From the NCBI RefSeq assembly GCF_005503535.1, contig NZ_SCNN01000005.1:124001-188000 (forward strand): 64,000 nt of DNA. The letters run 5' to 3'. Made by a program: the position numbers and the translations under genes. Within the stretch, counting starts at the first letter, position 1, and the number at the start of each line of letters is the position of its first letter. Shown piece after piece: positions 1 through 7,616 of this stretch. The notes beneath the pieces are model-generated. The model made no database searches, had not been told where the DNA came from, and worked only from the letters and a program-made list of their open reading frames with translations. The DNA comes from Mesorhizobium comanense. Lineage in GTDB: Bacteria; Pseudomonadota; Alphaproteobacteria; Rhizobiales; Rhizobiaceae.

Positions 1-497
1 CGAAAATCCATGCGTTCAGCCATATCGAGGGCGCCACGATCGCATCCAATTGTGATGTCGGCCCGTTCGCGCGGCTGCGGCCGGGCGCCGACCTCCGGAC
101 CAAGGCAAAGGTCGGCAATTTCTGCGAGGTCAAGCAGGCCATCGTCGAGGAGGGCGCCAAGGTCAACCATCTGACCTATATCGGCGACGCGCGCGTCGGG
201 GCCGGCGCCAATATCGGCGCAGGAACCATCACCTGCAACTATGACGGCTATTCGAAATTCTTCACCGACATCGGCGAGGGCGCCTTCATCGGCTCAAACT
301 CCTCGCTGGTGGCGCCGGTCACCATCGGCAAGGGCGGCTATATCGCCTCCGGCAGCGTCATCACCGAAAATGTGCCCGAGGACGCGCTGGCCTTCGGCCG
401 CGCCCGCCAGAAGACCATCCCAGGCAAGGGCAAGGAACTGCGGGAGCGCTTTGCCTCGGCCGCCGCAGCGAAGAAGAAGGCTGGTTCCGACCACTAG
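1..497 (+). CDS. glmU: GlmU, bifunctional UDP-GlcNAc pyrophosphorylase / GlcN-1-P acetyltransferase (C-terminal part)
   Basis: The reading frame is open from the window edge and ends at TAG 495-497, giving the last 164 residues. GlmU acetylates glucosamine-1-phosphate and then uridylylates it to UDP-GlcNAc for peptidoglycan and lipid A. What is visible is the left-handed beta-helix acetyltransferase domain: repeated hexapeptides, the signature KVGNFCEVK, then HLTYIGDA with the expected catalytic histidine, and CNYDG, followed by the usual Lys/Ala-rich tail. The start and the N-terminal uridylyltransferase domain lie outside the window. The next gene is convergent and ends 1 bp away. glmS, the preceding pathway step, lies about 1.1 kb downstream on the same strand. 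Confidence 0.96.
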   Translation, partial: KIHAFSHIEGATIASNCDVGPFARLRPGADLRTKAKVGNFCEVKQAIVEEGAKVNHLTYIGDARVGAGANIGAGTITCNYDGYSKFFTDIGEGAFIGSNSSLVAPVTIGKGGYIASGSVITENVPEDALAFGRARQKTIPGKGKELRERFASAAAAKKKAGSDH

Positions 498-498
498 G

Positions 499-867
499 TC
501 AGCCCGTAGCTTCCCTGCCGAAAGCTGCCGTTACCTCGATCTTGCCGACGATTGCTTGGTTGAATTCGCGCAGATTCTCGGCGGGTATCCAGTATTCGAG
601 ATGTGCTCTGCTGCCAGCCTGCTCAACTCGATAGCGCTCAAGGTATGTCGTCTGTACTTCGAAACGGGTCACAAACCCAGCGCCGCTGGCCGGCACGTTC
701 CAGTCGCGAGCGATCTGAATGGCATAGGCTTCGGACAGAACCGGATAGAAAATCGGTTGATCGGGCAGTCGGGGCGGAAATTCTTGCATCCCCGAAGCCT
801 CGATCAGTTCAAGTTCCTTCGGTCCGACTGGTCGCCACAGTGTTACAGTGTTTTTGGCTTCGCTCAT
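499..867 (-). CDS. Small conserved protein often labelled ADP-ribosylation/crystallin J1
   Basis: This 122-residue protein begins MSEAKNTVTLWRPVGPKELE and contains FPPRLPDQPIFYPVL and AIQIARDWNV. From memory, these match a small conserved family often named 'ADP-ribosylation/crystallin J1' in proteobacterial genomes. That name is inherited from database annotation and I know of no demonstrated activity. There is no signal peptide or membrane segment. The compact, Trp/Pro-rich sequence suggests a small cytosolic single-domain protein. Its stop lies 1 bp from the glmU stop, so the two genes are convergent with essentially no spacer. Function unknown. Confidence 0.8.
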   Translation of the reverse strand: MSEAKNTVTLWRPVGPKELELIEASGMQEFPPRLPDQPIFYPVLSEAYAIQIARDWNVPASGAGFVTRFEVQTTYLERYRVEQAGSRAHLEYWIPAENLREFNQAIVGKIEVTAAFGREATG

Positions 868-894
868 GCGCGGAGTAAAACGAACAGGTGTGGC

Positions 895-1290
895 CTAGGC
901 AAGCCACAAGTAAACGATGCGCCCGAGCGCGCCGAGCAGCAGCGCGAAGGCCGCCAGCGACTGGATGAAGAATCCGGGATAGCGCTTCAGCGGAGCCTGG
1001 AGATACCCGACGAAATAGGCGATGCGGCCGACCAGCCAGACAAGGCCGAGGCCGGCGGCCCAGCCCGGACTCCAGTAGATCGCGAACAGCCACATCGAGG
1101 GCAGGAAGACCGGTATCCACTCCACTGTGTTGAGATGGGCGCGTATGGCGCGTTCGAGCAGAGGATCGCCTGTCATGGTCGGCGCCAGAATTCCGGTTCT
1201 GGAGTGGGTTCGGGCCACGGTGAGCGCCATTCCGAATACGGTCAGGCCGCATAAAAGTGTGACGATCGATACGGCGTAATACTGGTCCAT
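895..1290 (-). CDS. MAPEG family integral membrane protein
   Basis: A 131-residue membrane protein with four hydrophobic helices. The start chosen is the ATG read as MDQYYAVSIV, because AAGGAGG lies just upstream on the reverse strand; an upstream in-frame ATG would add nine residues but has no such site. The segment ERAIRAHLNTVEWIP matches the conserved RAxxNxxE core of MAPEG proteins (membrane-associated proteins in eicosanoid and glutathione metabolism). Bacterial members are mostly uncharacterised, with glutathione transferase or peroxidase activity suspected from the family. The gene is divergent from glmS and shares a roughly 280-bp upstream region with it. Confidence 0.85.
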   Translation of the reverse strand: MDQYYAVSIVTLLCGLTVFGMALTVARTHSRTGILAPTMTGDPLLERAIRAHLNTVEWIPVFLPSMWLFAIYWSPGWAAGLGLVWLVGRIAYFVGYLQAPLKRYPGFFIQSLAAFALLLGALGRIVYLWLA

Positions 1291-1568
1291 CCCGGCCTCC
1301 TTTGTTGTTATCGGCAATCACTCCACCACGGTCGTAGATGGCGCAAGGTCGCCGGCCAGCAATAGACCCGAACGGCAAAGATGAACGAACGGCATCCCGC
1401 CTGCCGAAAAACCGAACAATCGCGGTAACCCGATTGCAAGAGCGGTCTGTCATGGTGCATGCCTGAAAAAACGTCCGTTACAGCGGGCGAAATGCATTGT
1501 GACTTTCACGGCGGACCGGCCATCCCTAAATAGCGCTGGTTTTCCATGGGGAATCGGGGACTGTCTGC

Positions 1569-3392
1569 ATGTGCGGTATCGTTGGAATCGTCGGCCATTC
1601 GCAGGTTGCCCCGCTTATCGTCGACGCCCTGAAACGATTGGAATATCGCGGTTATGACTCGGCCGGTGTCGCGACCATCGAGCACGGTGCGCTTGGCCGC
1701 CGGCGCGCCGAAGGCAAGCTGGTAAACCTCGAACGCCGGCTGAAGGAAGAGCCGCTCGACGGCACGATCGGCATCGGCCACACGCGCTGGGCGACGCATG
1801 GCGTACCCAATGAGACCAATGCGCATCCGCATTTTTCCGATGGCGTCGCCATCGTCCACAACGGCATCATCGAGAATTTCGCCGAACTGCGCGACGAACT
1901 GAAGCGTGACGGCTACTCTTTCTCGTCGCAGACCGACACCGAGGTCGTCGCCCATCTGGTGGCGCGCGAGCTCGCCAGGGGACTGAAGCCCGTCGAAGCC
2001 GCCCATAATGCGCTCAAGCGCCTCGAAGGCGCCTTTGCGCTGGCGATCATGTTCAAGGGCGATGAAGACCTGATCGTCGGCGCGCGCAACGGTCCGCCGC
2101 TGGCTGTCGGCCATGGCGAAGGCGAGATGTTCCTGGGTTCGGACGCTATTGCGCTTGCCCCGTTCACCAATTCGATCACCTATCTGGAGGATGGCGACTG
2201 GGCGGTGGTGCGCCGCAACGGCGTTTCCATCTTCGACATCGACGGCAAAAAGGTCGATCGCAAGCGCCAGCAGTCGCTCTCGACCAGCTTCATGGTGGAC
2301 AAGGGCAACCGCCGCCACTTCATGGAAAAGGAAATCCACGAGCAGCCGGAAGTGATCTCTCACACGCTGGCGCACTATGTCGATTTCGTTTCTGGCGTTT
2401 CCAAGCCGCTCGACCTGCCTTTCGATTTCGCGGAGATCAACCGTCTGGCGATCTCTGCCTGCGGCACGGCGTATCTCGCGGGCCTGATCGGCAAATACTG
2501 GTTCGAGCGCTATGCGCGGCTGCCGGTCGACATCGATGTCGCCTCCGAATTCCGCTACCGTGAAATGCCGCTGTCGGCCAATGACGCGGCCTTCTTCATC
2601 TCCCAATCGGGCGAGACCGCCGATACGCTGGCCTCGCTGCGTTATTGCCGCAAGGCGGGCATGAAGATCGGCGCGGTGGTGAATGTGCGCGAATCGACCA
2701 TGGCGCGCGAATCCGATGTCGTGCTGCCGACGCTGGCCGGCCCGGAGATCGGCGTCGCCTCGACCAAGGCCTTCACCTGCCAGCTCTCCGTGTTGGCCTC
2801 GCTCGCCGTGCGCGCGGGCGTGGCGCGCGGCACGATTTCGCCGGAGGAGGAGAAGGCGCTGGTGCGCGCTTTGTCGGAAGCGCCGCGCTATGCCAACCAG
2901 GTGCTGAAGTTGGAAGAGCAGATCGAGCGGATCGCGCGCGAAATCTCGCGCTATTCCGATGTGCTCTATCTCGGCCGCGACACCAATTTCCCGCTGGCCA
3001 TGGAAGGGGCGCTGAAGCTCAAGGAAATCTCCTACATCCATGCCGAAGGCTATGCGGCGGGCGAATTGAAACATGGCCCAATCGCGCTGATCGACGAGAA
3101 CATGCCGGTCATCGTGATCGCGCCGCATGACCGCATCTTCGAAAAGACCGTGTCCAACATGCAGGAAGTGGCCGCGCGCGGCGGCAAGATCATCCTGATC
3201 ACCGATGCCAAGGGCGCGGCGCAGGTGAGCGTGAAGACGATGGAAACGATCGTGCTCCCGGATGTGCCGGAAATCATTTCGCCGATCATCTATGCGCTGC
3301 CGATCCAGATGCTGGCCTACTTCGCCGCCGTGTTCATGGGCACCGACGTCGACCAGCCGCGCAACCTGGCCAAGTCGGTGACCGTGGAGTAG
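1569..3392 (+). CDS. glmS: Glutamine--fructose-6-phosphate aminotransferase (isomerizing)
   Basis: GlmS converts fructose-6-phosphate and glutamine to glucosamine-6-phosphate, the committed step to UDP-GlcNAc. The 607-residue protein is full length. It starts MCGIVGIVGHS, so Cys2 becomes the N-terminal nucleophile after Met removal. The glutaminase (class II amidotransferase) domain covers about residues 1-220, with HTRWATHG and HNGIIEN visible. Two SIS sugar-isomerase domains follow, with SQSGETADTLASLR, ASTKAFT and the LKEISYIHAEGYAAGELKHG segment; the protein ends LAKSVTVE. I see no glmS ribozyme or obvious riboswitch in the roughly 280 bp upstream, as expected outside Gram-positive bacteria. 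Its proximity to glmU suits a shared pathway. Confidence 0.98.
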   Translation: MCGIVGIVGHSQVAPLIVDALKRLEYRGYDSAGVATIEHGALGRRRAEGKLVNLERRLKEEPLDGTIGIGHTRWATHGVPNETNAHPHFSDGVAIVHNGIIENFAELRDELKRDGYSFSSQTDTEVVAHLVARELARGLKPVEAAHNALKRLEGAFALAIMFKGDEDLIVGARNGPPLAVGHGEGEMFLGSDAIALAPFTNSITYLEDGDWAVVRRNGVSIFDIDGKKVDRKRQQSLSTSFMVDKGNRRHFMEKEIHEQPEVISHTLAHYVDFVSGVSKPLDLPFDFAEINRLAISACGTAYLAGLIGKYWFERYARLPVDIDVASEFRYREMPLSANDAAFFISQSGETADTLASLRYCRKAGMKIGAVVNVRESTMARESDVVLPTLAGPEIGVASTKAFTCQLSVLASLAVRAGVARGTISPEEEKALVRALSEAPRYANQVLKLEEQIERIAREISRYSDVLYLGRDTNFPLAMEGALKLKEISYIHAEGYAAGELKHGPIALIDENMPVIVIAPHDRIFEKTVSNMQEVAARGGKIILITDAKGAAQVSVKTMETIVLPDVPEIISPIIYALPIQMLAYFAAVFMGTDVDQPRNLAKSVTVE

Positions 3393-3415
3393 CGCCACAT
3401 CCCTTACGGCCAATC

Positions 3416-3434
3416 TGTATCAATGGATGATACA
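3416..3434. promoter_or_regulatory. Operator-like inverted repeat 1 upstream of higBA
   Basis: A perfect inverted repeat: TGTATCA, spacer ATGGA, TGATACA. It lies 55 bp before the toxin start, in the glmS-higB gap. A second copy with the same arms and the same 5-nt spacer lies 38 bp further on, centre to centre. Autoregulation by the HigA antitoxin on such palindromes is known for the family; that these are the sites is inference. Confidence 0.65.
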
Positions 3435-3453
3435 CGGAGCTTGCGTCGAGCTG

Positions 3454-3472
3454 TGTATCAGCGTATGATACG
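3454..3472. promoter_or_regulatory. Operator-like inverted repeat 2 upstream of higBA
   Basis: TGTATCA, spacer GCGTA, TGATACG: the same palindrome as at 3416-3434 with one arm mismatch. An outer G/C pair extends it, and it is framed by a further TTGCGT/ACGCAA pair (3441-3446 and 3470-3475). It ends 17 bp before the TTG start of the toxin, well placed for repressor binding over the promoter or the start. Confidence 0.65.
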
Positions 3473-3489
3473 CAACGTGGGGAAGGCTT

Positions 3490-3771
3490 TTGATCGTCTC
3501 ATTCAAAGGCAAAACGGTCGATGAGGTAGCGGCTGGCAGGGCACCTAAGGGATTTCCGCCGGATTTGGTCGCTCGTGCTGAAAGACGGCTTCGAGCGATT
3601 GATAATGCCGTCCAGCTGAACGACCTTCGGTCGCCGCCGGGAAATCACCTGGAGGCTTTGAAGCGGGATCGTGCCGGACAGCATTCCATACGCATCAACG
3701 ACCAATGGCGGATCTGTTTCAAATGGACCGCGGCCGGCGCCGAAGATGTGGAGATCGTCGACTACCATTGA
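3490..3771 (+). CDS. higB: HigB-type toxin of a type II toxin-antitoxin system
   Basis: A 93-residue RelE/ParE-superfamily toxin. Family members are ribosome-dependent mRNA interferases. The C-terminal segment HSIRINDQWRICFKW is the typical HigB signature, and LNDLRSPPGNHLEALKRDR matches the conserved strand before it. Translation appears to start at TTG 3490, preceded by GGGGAAGG at a suitable distance; no ATG gives a complete domain. The order toxin then antitoxin (HigA gene 37 bp downstream) is the usual reversed order of higBA loci. Two palindromes lie directly upstream. The target and the conditions of activation cannot be read from the sequence. Confidence 0.88.
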   Translation: MIVSFKGKTVDEVAAGRAPKGFPPDLVARAERRLRAIDNAVQLNDLRSPPGNHLEALKRDRAGQHSIRINDQWRICFKWTAAGAEDVEIVDYH

Positions 3772-3808
3772 GTGGGCGCTCGCCCAAACCCCTTGAGGAC
3801 ACAGAGCC

Positions 3809-4108
3809 ATGCTCAAGTTCGCACGCCCCATCCACCCCGGAGAATTCCTGCGCGAGGAATATCTCGTTCCTCTTGGTATGAGTGCAGGCGCCCTCGCCAA
3901 GAAACTGAATCTTCCACGCACCCGCATTGAGCGTATCGCCAAGGAAGAGGTTGGGCTTACTCCCGATACAGCCCTTCGCCTTGCTAGGTTCTTCAACACC
4001 ACGCCGGAGTTTTGGATGAACTTTCAGAAGGCTTATGAGTTGGAAACCGAAGCGAGGAAAATAGCGGCGGAACTCAAGAAGATCGTCCCCTTGGATGCAG
4101 CCGCTTAA
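3809..4108 (+). CDS. higA: HigA-type antitoxin, XRE-family DNA-binding protein
   Basis: A 99-residue protein beginning MLKFARPIHPGEFLREEYL, the characteristic HigA start. A helix-turn-helix follows at about residues 24-64 (MSAGALAKKLNLPRTRIERI), then TPDTALRLARFFNTTPEFWM, which is strongly conserved in this family. The charged C-terminal helix ends in KKIVPLDAAA. It should neutralise the upstream toxin by direct binding and repress the operon by binding the palindromes at 3416-3472. Codon use here is slightly less GC-biased than in the neighbours, which would suit acquisition as a module, but I did not measure it. Confidence 0.92.
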   Translation: MLKFARPIHPGEFLREEYLVPLGMSAGALAKKLNLPRTRIERIAKEEVGLTPDTALRLARFFNTTPEFWMNFQKAYELETEARKIAAELKKIVPLDAAA

Positions 4109-4189
4109 GTGCGTTCTTTAAAAACTTCGCAGTTCCAAAGCGCCATCCGGTTCACTAATGTCGCGGCGCAACCCGCGCTCCGGTGAACC

Positions 4190-4942
4190 ATGTCCGATAC
4201 TGCCAAGACCTCCGGCATGACCCGGCTGAGGAACTATTTTCTCACAGGCTTCATCGTCTGCGCGCCGCTGGCGATCACCGCCTATATTGCCTGGTCGTTC
4301 ATCGGCTGGGTCGATTCCTGGGTGAAACCCTATATTCCGGCGCGCTACAGCCCCGACACCTATCTGCCGTTTCCGGTTCCCGGCTTCGGGCTGATCGTCG
4401 CGTTGATCCTGATTACGCTAATCGGTTTTCTGGCCGCCAACATTGTCGGCCGCGCCATCGTCGGTTTCGGCGAGCGCCTGCTCGGCCGCATGCCGCTGGT
4501 GCGCGGCATCTACGGCTCGCTGAAGCAGATCTTCGAGACCGTGCTGTCGAACAAGGGCGACATGTTCAGCCAGGTCGGACTGGTCGAATATCCCCGCAAG
4601 GGGGTGTGGTCGCTGGTGTTCGTCGCCGGCGAGAAGGAAACCGAGATCAACGAGAAGCTCGACCAGGAGGGTGATCCACTGATCGCCGTGTTCATGCCGT
4701 GCACGCCGAACCCGACCACGGGCTTCCTGATGTACGTGCCGAAGTCGGACATCGTGATGCTCGACATGACCATCGAGGACGGCGCAAAGCTCATCGTGTC
4801 GGCCGGCCTGGTGGCGCCGGAAGTGAAAAGCAAGCTGGTGACGCTGAACGGTGAGCCGGTAAACGGAACGGTCGCCAATCCGCCGCTGGGGCCTCACCCG
4901 GCGCGCAGGAGCCGCACCGCTTCGTCGCGGCCGAACAAGTAG
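4190..4942 (+). CDS. DUF502 family membrane protein
   Basis: A 250-residue inner-membrane protein. Two hydrophobic segments are clear: YFLTGFIVCAPLAITAYIAW near residues 16-35 and a second at about 67-90 (GLIVALILITLIGFLAANIV). DUF502 hallmarks follow: PLVRGIYGSLKQIFETV and the FMPCTPNPTTGFLMYVPKSD segment. Function is unknown. The last 49 bp, encoding the Arg/Ser-rich tail after PPLG, overlap the 3' end of recG on the opposite strand, so the tail may be read-through rather than functional sequence. DUF502 next to recG is, as I recall, a recurrent arrangement in rhizobia. Confidence 0.9.
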   Translation: MSDTAKTSGMTRLRNYFLTGFIVCAPLAITAYIAWSFIGWVDSWVKPYIPARYSPDTYLPFPVPGFGLIVALILITLIGFLAANIVGRAIVGFGERLLGRMPLVRGIYGSLKQIFETVLSNKGDMFSQVGLVEYPRKGVWSLVFVAGEKETEINEKLDQEGDPLIAVFMPCTPNPTTGFLMYVPKSDIVMLDMTIEDGAKLIVSAGLVAPEVKSKLVTLNGEPVNGTVANPPLGPHPARRSRTASSRPNK

Positions 4943-7002
4943 AGCAGCAGGCGCAGCGCTTCGCCGCGGTCGGACTGCAGTTCCGGATCACGCGACAGGA
5001 TCAGCCGCGCGTCGTCACGGGCGGCTTCCAGCAGGTCGGCATGCGCCTCGATCCGCGCCACCTGAAAGCCCGGCGTGCCGGACTGGCGGGTGCCGAGCAA
5101 TTCGCCTTCGCCGCGTAGCTTCAAGTCCTCTTCGGCAATGAGAAAGCCGTCCTCGGTCTCGCGCATCACCGACAGCCGCCGCTTCGCGGTCTCGCCGAGC
5201 GGATCCTTGTAAAGCAGCACGCAGGACGAAGGTTTGCTGCCACGCCCCACCCGGCCGCGCAGCTGGTGCAACTGGGCGAGGCCGAAGCGCTCGGCATGCT
5301 CGATGACCATGATCGTCGCATCCGGCACGTCGACGCCAACCTCGATGACGGTGGTGGCGATCAGGATGCGCGTCTCGCCCTCCTTGAAGGCGCGCATGGC
5401 TTCATCCTTCTCGGCCCCCTTCATACGGCCGTGGACAAGGCCGATGCGGTCACCGAACAAGGGCTGCAGCGAGGCGAAACGGTCCTCGGCCGACATCAGC
5501 TTGATCTCTTCGGATTCCTCGACCAGCGGGCAGATCCAGTAGATTTTCTGGCCGTCGGCGACGGCGTCCAGCATGCGACCAACCAGCTCGTCGAGCCGCT
5601 CCAGCGGCAGCGTGACGGTACGGATCGGCTGTCGGCCTGCCGGCTTTTCCGTCAGCTTGGAGACGTCCATGTCGCCGAAGGCGGTCAGTACCAGCGTGCG
5701 CGGGATGGGCGTCGCCGTCATCACCAGCATGTCGGGCGCGTCGCCCTTGGCGGTGATGGCCAGCCGCTGGTGAACACCGAAGCGGTGCTGTTCGTCGATG
5801 ACCGCAAGGACCAGATCGTGATAGGTCACCGCCTCCTGGAACAAGGCATGGGTGCCGACGACGATATCGATCTCGCCGCTGGCCAGACCAGCCAGGGTCT
5901 CGGTACGCTCGCGGCCCTTTTCGCGGCCGGTCAGGATCGCGACGCGCAGATCGACCTTGGCTGCAAGCGGCGCGATCGTCGCCAGATGCTGGCGCGCCAG
6001 GATTTCGGTCGGCGCCATCAACGCCGCCTGGCCGCCGGCCTCGACGGCGCGGGCCATGGCAAGCAGCGCCACCACGGTCTTGCCCGAGCCGACATCGCCC
6101 TGCAGCAGCCGAAGCATGCGTTCGGGATCGGCGAGATCCCCATTGATTTCGGCCAGCGCGAATTCTTGCGAAGGGGTCAGCGAATAGGGCAGTGCCGCCC
6201 GCAAATTCTCGACGATGCGGCCATCGCCGATCAGGGGGCGGCCGGACAGGCGCCGCACCTTGGCCCGCACCAGCGCCAGCGACACCTGGCCCGCCAGAAA
6301 CTCGTCATAGGCCAGCCGCCGCCAGGCGGCGCCATCCACTGAGACGTCGATCGGATCGGCCGGATTGTGGATGCGGGTCAGCGCGTCGCCGAAGGTCGGA
6401 AAGGTGTGGCGGCGCATGAAGGCGCCGTCCTGCCACTCTGGCAATTCCGGCAGGCGGCCGAGCGCCTGGCCGATCGCCCGGCGCAGCACCTTGCCGGAAA
6501 GCCCAGCGGTCAGTGGGTAGACCGGCTCGACCAGCGGCAGGTTTTCAGCCTCGCCGGCCAGCGCGATATGGTCGGGGTGTACCATGGTCGGGCGACCGTT
6601 GAACCACTCCATGCGGCCGGAGATCACGACATGCTCGCCGACCGGCATCGCCTTTTCGAGATAGGAGGCATGGGCGTGGAAGAAGGTCAGGCCGATTTCG
6701 CCGGTATCGTCATGGGCATAGACACGGTAGGGCACCGACCGGTTGCCGCGCGGCGGCGGCTGGTGGCGATCGATGCGGACCTCCAGCGTGACGATCGAGC
6801 CTTCGGCGGCAAAAGCAATGCCGGGCCGGTTGCGGCGGTCGATGACGGTGTGCGGCAATACGAACAGGAGATCGCCGGCGCGCGCTGCACGGTCGCCAAG
6901 ATCCGCCGCCACGACCTTCTCGATCAGCGCGCCAACCTTCGGCCCGACGCCGGCAAGCGAAGTGATCGGGACAAACAGGGGGTCGAGGATGGAAGGACGC
7001 AT
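4894..7002 (-). CDS. recG: ATP-dependent DNA helicase RecG
   Basis: RecG remodels stalled replication forks and branch-migrates recombination intermediates. The 702-residue protein is full length. It has the N-terminal wedge/OB-fold region (PYRVYAHDDTGEIGLTFF near 91-108), Walker A GDVGSGKT at 302-309, the DEQH box at 403-406, SATPIPRT (motif III), and a helicase C-terminal domain with QLRGRVGRG, ending LFGRDEAVRLLRAG. The start codon is ATG (reverse strand, 7002). Its upstream GGGGGAGGGT lies inside a dispersed palindromic element whose edge is only 5 bp from the start codon. The 3' end overlaps the DUF502 gene by 49 bp in antisense. Confidence 0.97.
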   Translation of the reverse strand: MRPSILDPLFVPITSLAGVGPKVGALIEKVVAADLGDRAARAGDLLFVLPHTVIDRRNRPGIAFAAEGSIVTLEVRIDRHQPPPRGNRSVPYRVYAHDDTGEIGLTFFHAHASYLEKAMPVGEHVVISGRMEWFNGRPTMVHPDHIALAGEAENLPLVEPVYPLTAGLSGKVLRRAIGQALGRLPELPEWQDGAFMRRHTFPTFGDALTRIHNPADPIDVSVDGAAWRRLAYDEFLAGQVSLALVRAKVRRLSGRPLIGDGRIVENLRAALPYSLTPSQEFALAEINGDLADPERMLRLLQGDVGSGKTVVALLAMARAVEAGGQAALMAPTEILARQHLATIAPLAAKVDLRVAILTGREKGRERTETLAGLASGEIDIVVGTHALFQEAVTYHDLVLAVIDEQHRFGVHQRLAITAKGDAPDMLVMTATPIPRTLVLTAFGDMDVSKLTEKPAGRQPIRTVTLPLERLDELVGRMLDAVADGQKIYWICPLVEESEEIKLMSAEDRFASLQPLFGDRIGLVHGRMKGAEKDEAMRAFKEGETRILIATTVIEVGVDVPDATIMVIEHAERFGLAQLHQLRGRVGRGSKPSSCVLLYKDPLGETAKRRLSVMRETEDGFLIAEEDLKLRGEGELLGTRQSGTPGFQVARIEAHADLLEAARDDARLILSRDPELQSDRGEALRLLLYLFGRDEAVRLLRAG

Positions 7003-7007
7003 GCCTT

Positions 7008-7173
7008 ACCCTCCCCCTAGTGGGGAGGGTCGACCCGCGAAGCGGGTCGGGGTGGGGGGCGGTGTGCGTCTATTTTCAGAAGAAAATGGCGCGCCAGCGC
7101 CGCACCCCCACCCCGTCTCCCCCGCTTCGCTTTGCGAAGCGTGCTCGCCGACCCTCCCCACAAGGGGGAGGGT
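7008..7173. repeat. 166-bp palindromic intergenic element (RIME-like)
   Basis: The element has terminal inverted repeats: ACCCTCCCCCTAGTGGGG at the left end and the complement of ACCCTCCCCCTTGTGGGG at the right. Nested inside are hairpins (GACCCGCGAAGCGGGTC on the left, GCTTCGCTTTGCGAAGC on the right) and an inner CCCCCACCCC / GGGGTGGGGG pair. This resembles the intergenic mosaic elements reported from rhizobia; family assignment is from memory. It encodes nothing and carries no transposase, so it looks like a non-autonomous repeat. With the following 140 bp it fills the recG-sdhE gap, and I see no gene in 7174-7315. Its left end forms the ribosome-binding region of recG. Confidence 0.85.
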
Positions 7174-7315
7174 GAGGTGCGGGCGATGTCCGGCGCCGAC
7201 ATTGTCAGGAGTGTCCTTCACACCCATGATGTTTAGACGCCCACCAGCCTGTTGCAAGGCTGACAGCCTCTTCTATCCACGCTATATGCGCCGCTTGAAG
7301 CGAGGATGCGGCACA

Positions 7316-7603
7316 ATGACCGGGACGAAACGATCAAGCGAGGGCCTGGACGCCCACCGCCGCAAGCTCCTGTTTCGCTCGTGGCATCGTGGCATGCGCG
7401 AGATGGATCTCATCCTCGGTACCTTCGCCGACGCCGAGATCGGCAACTTGACCGCCGGTGAAATCGAACAATATGAGAAGCTCCTCGACATTTCCGACAC
7501 CGACTTCCTGCCGCTGGTCACGGGTGAGCGCCCGGTCCCCCCGGATATCGATTGTGCCGTCCTGCAGAAGATCCTGGCATCGCGCCGGACCATGACATTT
7601 TGA
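7316..7603 (+). CDS. sdhE: SdhE-family FAD assembly factor
   Basis: A 95-residue protein of the SdhE/YgfY family, which promotes covalent attachment of FAD to the succinate dehydrogenase flavoprotein. The segment RRKLLFRSWHRGMREMDLIL contains the family's RGxxE core, here RGMREMD. The acidic second half ends in a run of conserved hydrophobic and Asp residues. The ATG at 7316 gives a normal-length protein with GAGGA about 10 nt upstream; an in-frame ATG at 7286 would add ten residues. It sits 13 bp before mfd on the same strand, an arrangement I recall as common in rhizobia, so the two are probably co-transcribed. Confidence 0.9.
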   Translation: MTGTKRSSEGLDAHRRKLLFRSWHRGMREMDLILGTFADAEIGNLTAGEIEQYEKLLDISDTDFLPLVTGERPVPPDIDCAVLQKILASRRTMTF

Positions 7604-7616
7604 AAAACAGATTCGC

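Noticed and set aside
809..1453. Open frame of 214 codons on the - strand across the MAPEG gene
   Set aside because: It is a different frame of the region coding for the MAPEG protein, Arg-rich, and conflicts with a gene that has a good ribosome-binding site.
1506..3413. Open frame of 635 codons on the - strand over glmS
   Set aside because: Antisense to a complete glmS; no domain or start signal.
7008..7173. Insertion sequence or transposon
   Set aside because: Terminal inverted repeats are present but no transposase is encoded and the element is only 166 bp, so it is listed as a non-autonomous repeat.
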